This document shows, piece by piece, positions 57,631 through 64,000 of a stretch of DNA of 64,000 bases; within the stretch, counting starts at the first letter, position 1, and every line of letters starts with the position of its first letter. The DNA is taken from contig JAHRBS010000010.1 in NCBI GenBank assembly GCA_024305745.1, positions 3,879,076-3,943,075 of the forward strand. The letters are read 5' to 3'. This DNA comes from Polyporus tsugae (Eukaryota; Basidiomycota; Agaricomycetes; Polyporales; Polyporaceae). The notes beneath the pieces were generated by a model. The model was given only the letters and a program-made list of their open reading frames with translations. It was not told the DNA's origin and did not search any database. The translations under genes were made by a program, and so were the position numbers.

Positions 57631-58041
57631 GTGACGCTCTCGGGATGGCGACACAGTCGAAGGTCGAAAGGAACGTTAACGCGAGCATTGTGTGCAGGCA
57701 CTAGTATTTCCATCGAGCGAACGCGAGCACAGTGTATGTACGATTAACAAATGAGTGTAGCAATGACCAGGCGATTGGCATGAATGACCTCTCGAAACCA
57801 AGGTGCCACAGGGTAAACGCGCCGCCGGCCGTAAGATCCGCAGTTAATGGGTGAACCAAAGCAAGCGAGCAAAATCTCTGTTGCGACGCTATGCGAAATT
57901 GTCTCCAGGCACAGCGCAAACGCGACTCGTCAAGTCAGTGTGGAGGGCTAAGAGACGGCGCACGCTTTCGTTCACCTCCCACTGCCCACTCGCCTTGGCC
58001 GCAGCTCCTATCATTCTTACATTCTGACGTCTCTCGACAGC
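57631..58041. other. Intergenic region between the two large genes
   Basis: About 410 bp. An acceptor-like TTCTGAC...CGACAG directly before the next ATG suggests a 5' UTR intron of the downstream gene. Confidence 0.45.
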
Positions 58042-61000
58042 ATGCGTCCCAATCTGATCAGAGAATTTCACTTTCACGATGACAACGCAGACGATATCCT
58101 ACCGGGCGATGGAAAGTACGCAATCTGGATGCACTGTCACAATTCTTATCCCTGACTGATAAGTTTCAGCGACGGCCTGCAAAACACCCAAGACAACGAG
58201 CGTGAGCCCTCAGATGGGCGACAGGCTGTATTTGAGGACCAAGAAGGCCCCCAACACGACCCGTTTGACCACGACACTGCCGCTGTTCCTGAAGTCTTCC
58301 GCGACAACGATGGTGCAGGACAGGAGCATGTGTATGCGACAGTCACAGGTCGCGAGCGCGCGGCTGGACGCGACCTTCAAGACTATCAGAACAAAAAGCA
58401 TACCCCTATACGTGTCGAAACCTTGCGAAGGATGTACGAAAACGACGAGGCCACCCGCGCGATGGCCCTTCTGCTCAGCAAACGGCGGCTCACTTTCGGG
58501 GAGGAGTGCATTGTAGACCCATATGATCGCAATATTTTGTTCGGTGTAAAGGAGGTGTGTATCCAGCAGTGGTTCTGTCGTGCTCAGTCGTTCACACCAG
58601 TGCACGCAGGCTCGTCTCGACAAAACAATAGCGGTCCCCTTACGCATCGGCTTGGACGCCGTGCTGCCTAACCTCGAGGACCCCGACGCGCGTAACGACC
58701 CCACTTGGAGTTGGGAGTTGGACATGACGCTACGCAACTGGGAGTACCGCGGGGAAACAAAGGTGTTGGCCACAGCAACTGCCGGTGCCATGGCCTGTCT
58801 AGGCAAGACCCGGAACGGAAACGAGGTGTGGTTGATTCTCGCTGACCCGTCCGCATTCACGCGCAACCACGATATCAACGTAGTCGAATACCCTCGCGCA
58901 TCGACCCGCATGGATCCCACGGACTATCGTATTGTCATGTCCCTTCTCGCCTACATGCTTTCCGAGTCTCACTACGGGAACATGTACCTCACGCGGCCAT
59001 ATCCCGATATCAAGGACGACCCGTCTTTCCACAACTTCACCCCACTTCTGTGAGTACGTTAACCAATGTGGCCTTTACATCACATAGATACATACAGCAT
59101 ACCGTCTCCTGAAGTGTTCGCCTGCGCGGACGAGCCATATCCTAATCCGCGCGGACGAGCCATACCCTAGTCCGCGCGGACTGGTTCTTCCATGCTCTGC
59201 GCGGATTAGAGTATGGCTCGTCCGCGCGGACTAGAGTATGGCTCGTCCGCGCGGACTAGAGTATGGCTCGTCCGCGCGGACTAGAGTATGGCTCGTCCGC
59301 GCGGACTAGAGTATGGCTCGTCCGCGCGGATTAGAGTATGGCTCGTCCGCGCGGATTAGAGTATGGCTCGTCCGCGCGGGCGAACACTTCAGGAGACGGT
59401 ATTTCCCACATAGCGTAAGTATTCATATGCCAACAGTTGCTGAAATTTCTCTCGTTACAGAAAGCGAAAGAAAATAGACTTGTCTTTGGAAGAGGCCATC
59501 CGCCTTAATCGCGTGATTCAGTCAACGTATGCCGATTGGTACAAGGCGGCCCCTTTGGATTACAAGCGTCCGATATTTGAACAAGGTCTTCCTATGTTCG
59601 TCGTGGTTCAATACGGACAGAACAGTCTCACTTGGAACGGGAGGGCAGACGACAGGGAGGCGTTCGCTGGCTATTGGAGACGCGAGTTTGACTTCACAAA
59701 GTTGGCCCGCTTGGCTATTGCCATCCCCGTGCACTACACGTGAGTCGCTTCATTATGTTTCTCCTTTGCCTCTTATTTATACTTTTTCAGCGCGCACCAA
59801 GTTGATCATTGGGACAACATCAACCCCGATACCATCCTTGCAAAACATGGCGCGGTGTACACCTCCCCGAACACCACAGAGAGGCGCGCGATCGACGATC
59901 TTGATGCCTACGATCTTTTCGATGAGCAAGAGCGCGAGCTTCGGATCTATTCTGAGGCTGGAGTCTATATTCCCCGTCGTAGACCTCGTCGACGTCAAGA
60001 CGGTCGTCCTCATCCTTGGCTCGGGATGCTCCAAGATCTCAGCAGCGTCCGCCAGTTTCTCTTTTCCTCCGAACTCGATATTCCGGAGGACGACGACGAC
60101 AGTGTTTACGGCGGTGACGACTCAGAGTTCGAGGACGTCGACGCACATATTCGCCGGAAGCGTTCAGTCAGCATCACTCCCTACTTCCATTTCTTTTCGC
60201 AGAGCTGGGGACAATGGCAGGCAGACGATATCCCAGCACCCTTGTACCCCGTCCTCCGTTCCCTCAACAAAACCTTTTCCCAAGGCCCGTCGGTCCTCCC
60301 CTGCATCCAGGCTCAATCGTCGCAATGCTACAATACTCTCGCCCATCACACCCGCGAGAAGGCTCGCTTCCACATCGCTCAGCAGGGCATGCTTACGGCG
60401 GCAGCTGGCGCAGCTTGGGCAACCTCCGACGCAGACCGCCAGAAGGCTAGGAAACTCTTCGATGTCGTCAACGAATCGTTGCCGCACGAACGCCTCGAGA
60501 CACAGATAATCAATACTGAACATTCCTTCCTTCGCCTCGAGAACAATCTCGTCGTGTATCCCGCCCGCTTCCACGATGACTACCAAGATGGGGAAGACTT
60601 TTACAACGCCTTTCTGGAGCCCTGGATCAAGGGTTGCGCCAACACCGCCATGCAGACTGCTTTGCGCCGTTCAACCGTCATGTTTGCACCCGATGTAAGT
60701 GTTGGACGATGATCCATCCCTTTTCTTGATTGTTGATTCGCTCGTCCAGATATTCCCAAACATCTACCTCTGGGCGAGCTACCCTCTGACCTCGTTTCTC
60801 AGCTCTCTCTGGCACAATCGCATTCGCAGCCCTCTGCGCGCTGGCATGGACACATGGGACCGCGCAGCGCCCCTCAGCGATGGGGATGTACCGCTCACTG
60901 TGCGCATCGAGCCTCATTACGTCGATCTTATCGCCCTTGTCGAACGCGGGATCAACTTTTGCCACACTGGTGCTGCACGCGTCCTATCAAAGTCGGCTGG

Positions 61001-62919
61001 GAATCCTTTGTGGTTCACTCGCGCTCTTCTGGATGGCTTCTTACCCATGTTCTCTCCTACCGCTGTCAGTTTCGTTACGTCCCAGGGGAGAGTTTTCCCT
61101 GACTTGCCCATTGGTTCGTGGCCCGTGGACCCATGGACAGGACAGCCATTTCACGCCGCTGAGCGCGCTTTAGTTTTGTCATATGGCAATAATCTTTTCC
61201 AGGTGCGCTTTACTCCCTTGCTTAGTTGCGCGCTCTGGTTGACAGCGATCATTGCTTGCAGTCATTCCACACCTACTGTCGTATCAAGTTGGCCGCTGCA
61301 TCAAGTCGCAAAGATCCCAGCTACATGCGCGACCCTGTCCAGACCAAGCTCCGTTTTCTTGCGAAGATGGCTGTCGAGTCCTTTGTAAACGACGTTCGCT
61401 CCTTTATTGCCCAGCAGCTCGAGTCTGCCAGGGCTCAGATTGAGGCAGGGGACTATCAAGACAGTATGGACTGGATGGAGACCCGTGCAACGAACTTCCA
61501 CATCTGGAAGAAGTTCAAACACCCGCTCGGCTGGGACAACGACGAAGAGGACCCTATGCAGAAGCTTGCAAGAATCGTTCATTCTTCCCCCAACAGACTC
61601 GACGAAGGTCTCCCTCGTTCCAACCCCCCCAGCATCACAGTCATTGACTTCGTCGATCGTTTCTACAAGATGGGCACCGCGACTTCGAAGCTCGAGATTA
61701 GGTCCCCTTTCTACCGCTATGGAAACAGTCCTGCCATCACCCAGACTGTCATTACTGAGGCTCACCGATTGCTTGGACGGGATCGGCCTCTAGCAGAACG
61801 CATTGGTGATATCAAGTCAGCCTTCCGCGCTGAGGTGGACAGCGCCCTTATCCAGGTAATCCCAGTCGCCAAGGGCAGAGACCACACTCCTTCGCTTCAG
61901 TGTTGGACTTCCCTCGGGGCTGTCTTACCTCGGACAGCTGCGTCACAACAAGGCTTGACAACGACCCAGCGCCAGGGCCTCGCACTGACACGCACACTCA
62001 ACACCCAACGCCACAACGACTCTCGTGCTCCTTGGAGCACGGTCGAGTTCGAAATCGCCAATTTCCATATGGTCGCGAAGCATCAGCGCCGCCCCGACGA
62101 CTGGAGCGTGTCATCAACGGGCGTTTCACTCAACACCACTGGACTCGTGCCCGACACTTATGCATGGGCGGACGAGCAGTTCAGCCTTCAGTTTCAATCC
62201 TGGCAGGTTCAACTCGCTCACATCCTCGGTTTCCTCTTCTCGAAAATCCTTCCCCGCGTTTTCTGGCCTGGCGACCTCAAGAAGTCCCCTGACGATCCCG
62301 TCAATGTAGAGCTGCGCTCCCTCAGTCTGCACAATATTCAACATTCTATCGACATCGTGCGCACCCTACCTTGGATGGAGAGGGCGAACGTCAAAGGCCT
62401 TACTGAGAAAGGCCTTTGCTATACACAGGCCTGTGTCGTCTTTCTAGCCTGGATTCATGAAGAGTCCCCATTGCGAAAGCAACTCGCAGCTGGTAAGACA
62501 GAGCTCTCTGGCGACTGGGGGAACAAGCACAGTATGTCTGAGCGCACAGTTCTGGTATCTGTACTGACTTCTGTCTAGGCAGCAAAGGACTGGGGTCGGT
62601 CAACCTCGTCCGATTTGGTGTTTGCGTTGGCAAAGGCGCGGCACTCACAAACGGCCCTCGGGTGGGTCGACACTTATTCCACAGAAGCCAAGACGATCTC
62701 AAGGCCTGGTACCGTGAACTTGCTCACGCAATGTCCACGCGTGGGGATGGAGCGTACACGCTCTGCACCAAAATATTTGGCGAGAGCGGTATCCGCTTCC
62801 TCGTTAACCAGGGACAGTTCCCGGACTTGTCAGAGGCGCTCCGTCAGAAGCGCACAGCCTGCAGCAGCACGTCCACTCTCGATGACCGTGTACCGCGTCG
62901 CGGCCGTTCAACGTACTGA
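58042..62919 (+). CDS. Large unknown protein (1,381 residues)
   Basis: Eight exons join in exact phase: 58042-58115, 58170-58554, 58610-59049, 59461-59739, 59791-60694, 60750-61202, 61262-62531, 62579-62919. I recognise no domain. The start is acidic (MRPNLIREFHFHDDNADDIL), a basic patch (RRRPRRRQD) and an acidic run (EDDDDSVYGGDDSEFEDVD) lie at ~475-535, and the remainder looks globular with many Trp and Tyr (FFSQSWGQWQ, YLWASYPLTSFLSSLWHNRI, WPGDLKKSPDD). There is no signal peptide or clear membrane helix. The intact eight-exon chain shows it is a real gene under constraint. It follows the ParB-like gene on the same strand. Intron 3 (411 nt) contains array C; the other introns are 47-59 nt. 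Confidence 0.85.
59099..59402. repeat. TCCGCGCGGA array C, eleven units, with terminal inverted repeats, in an intron
   Basis: Boxes start every 25 bp from 59,121 to 59,371. The first spacers read CGAGCCATACCCTAG and the later ones CTAGAGTATGGCTCG, which are near reverse complements, so the array is a foldback with its turn near 59,190. A 24-bp inverted repeat (ATACCGTCTCCTGAAGTG..., 59,099-59,122, and its complement at 59,379-59,402) frames the array. It lies in intron 3 of the 1,381-residue gene. Confidence 0.97.
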
Positions 62920-63926
62920 AATCAGACATCATGATACGCAGTACAAACCTCTAGCATATCTACTATACATCGCGCGGACCAGCGTATCTGTGCTCCGCGC
63001 ATTTTTCATCTCTGTTCTACGTGTCTACATTACTCTTGCGTAATTCTCACCGCGTTCCACTTCAACGTATCCCGCTCATTGACCTTGGCTGTCACACTGA
63101 TAATATATTCATCAATCTCTCTCTACACCTCCTGATCTGCGCGGATGCCGCTCGTCCTCTTCCGCGCAGATAATCTTGTTCTTATTCGTCTCGCACTAAT
63201 ACAAACACCATCGATCCATCCTGACCTGTGTCTTATTCTGTTGCGCTAACAGGAGTTATATACTGATACGCATCTGCCCCTCATGTCCTCATGTAGACCT
63301 GCCCTATGGGTTATGTCTCTGACGGCTTTTACCCATCCACGTCTGCTGCATTCGCTCCATTGTTACCTCAGGTCAAACCAGTTCTTTCTGATCGCCGACG
63401 ATTCTTGTCCTGTACTTTCGTCTTGTATCCCAAACTTCTGCTACGTGCCCTTTATCCAACCTAGTAGACGTTATTCAGATGCTTCGATCATTCTCAGTCG
63501 TTACCAATGGCCTCTGTCCTGCCTCTTTTCGACAGTCACTTATGCTACCAATGGCGCTCCTTCATCATTAATACCAGCAGTCTCACTCACTGATATCTTA
63601 CACATTGGTTCACCCAGCGAATCGTCATTCTATGCCATTCTACACTCATGATCATAATATGTAGTCTTCATCCATCAGGGAAAACACCCCTCCGCCTTAG
63701 GTATAAATACATGTAATGAGAGCCACTAGTTCGTTAGTCTAAAGGACTTGGTCCAATTATAATTAGGGCCATAGGCGCACATTAGGTCGTGGATTATATT
63801 CCAATTAGCATTGAGGTTGCACATATTGGTGCGGCACACTGAATGAGAACGTTGCAGCCAAAGGTATAAATTTCTCTATAGACTATCATACTATAACCAG
63901 TTACACTAGAGTAGGTATGCAGTCAC
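62920..63926. other. Gene-free terminal stretch
   Basis: About 1 kb between the last gene and the telomere. Only short frames are present. It holds the two 25-bp box pairs at 62,969-63,003 and 63,136-63,170, then AT-richer sequence. Confidence 0.6.
63136..63170. repeat. Palindromic pair at the right edge of the second zone
   Basis: TCTGCGCGGA at 63,136 and TCCGCGCAGA at 63,161, 25 bp apart, the two boxes being reverse complements of each other; the left-edge pair at 50,019/50,044 has the same geometry. A weaker pair is at 62,969/62,994. Confidence 0.85.
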
Positions 63927-64000
63927 TTAGGGTTAGGGTTAGGGTTAGGGTTAGGGTTAGGGTTAGGGTTAGGGTTAGGGTTGGGTTAGGGTTAGGGGCC
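63927..64000 (+). repeat. Telomeric repeat tract
   Basis: Twelve or so TTAGGG units run to the window end, G-rich strand left to right, as expected for a right chromosome end. One unit near 63,981 is TTGGG (one A lost). The last bases read GGGGCC. Confidence 0.95.

Larger units (their letters stand above)
50019..63170. mobile_element. Candidate large element with TCCGCGCGGA arrays
   Basis: TCCGCGCGGA and close variants are restricted to this zone. Two-unit pairs at exactly 25-bp spacing lie near both ends (50,019/50,044; 62,969/62,994; 63,136/63,161). Inside are Y, a ParB-like protein and a large unknown protein, all on the plus strand with complete exon chains. There is no clear terminal repeat, so the borders are provisional. 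Confidence 0.4.

Noticed and set aside
57626..57700. Fusion of the ParB-like gene with the downstream gene through the GTAAGT overlapping its stop
   Set aside because: Splicing to the only good acceptor (57,697) gives His then a stop, so the reading frame still ends there.
63283..63651. 122-residue ORF near the telomere
   Set aside because: No family features, no splice partners, composition like the flanking non-coding DNA.

Overview
The window is eukaryotic and ends in a chromosome end. Genes are split by many 47-65 nt GT-AG introns with CTAAC-type branch sites, are GC-rich, and include a fungal GT2 wall glycosyltransferase, two Ser/Thr-stalked single-pass membrane proteins, a WSC protein and F-box proteins. 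This fits a basidiomycete (Agaricomycetes, perhaps Polyporales; genus not determinable from sequence alone). The last ~72 bases are TTAGGG repeats in the orientation of a right telomere.

Bases 1-24,200 are gene-bearing chromosome arm: a decayed possible ZIP transporter, two paralogous membrane proteins, a two-domain WSC protein, a class I (Hos2/HDAC3-like) histone deacetylase with unusual active-site substitutions and a repeat insertion in one intron, a tandem pair of F-box genes (the second frameshifted) separated by an inverted fragment of a membrane-protein gene, ribosomal protein uL1 (RPL10A), and a 13-exon GT2 glycosyltransferase.

Bases 24,870-49,000 are subtelomeric. A dispersed palindrome (TGTCCGTCC-N-GGACGGACA) is confined to ~25.2-46.1 kb. 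It sits between and inside genes: an 11-exon SNF2-type helicase, a head-to-head pair of unknown proteins (family X), and a small unknown protein (family Y). About 8 kb of this zone (24,871-32,816) is repeated almost identically at 39,010-47,346; the second copy has three instead of one 218-bp unit and cuts the helicase gene. Two blocks of a ~172-bp satellite follow each unit, and a 5'-truncated LINE with a poly(A) tail lies at 49-50 kb.

Bases 50,019-63,170 form a second zone with its own palindrome, TCCGCGCGGA, set in arrays with an exact 25-bp period (9, 15 and 11 units, plus two-unit pairs near both ends). It holds another Y family gene, a 1,419-residue protein with a ParB/sulfiredoxin-like region, and a 1,381-residue protein of unknown kind. 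Two of the arrays lie inside introns of these two genes.

The shared Y gene and the shared TCCG...CGGA half-site suggest that the two zones are related large selfish or mobile elements, each with its own palindrome and large putative DNA-handling proteins. That interpretation is inference; the exon structures, palindromes and spacing are read directly from the sequence.
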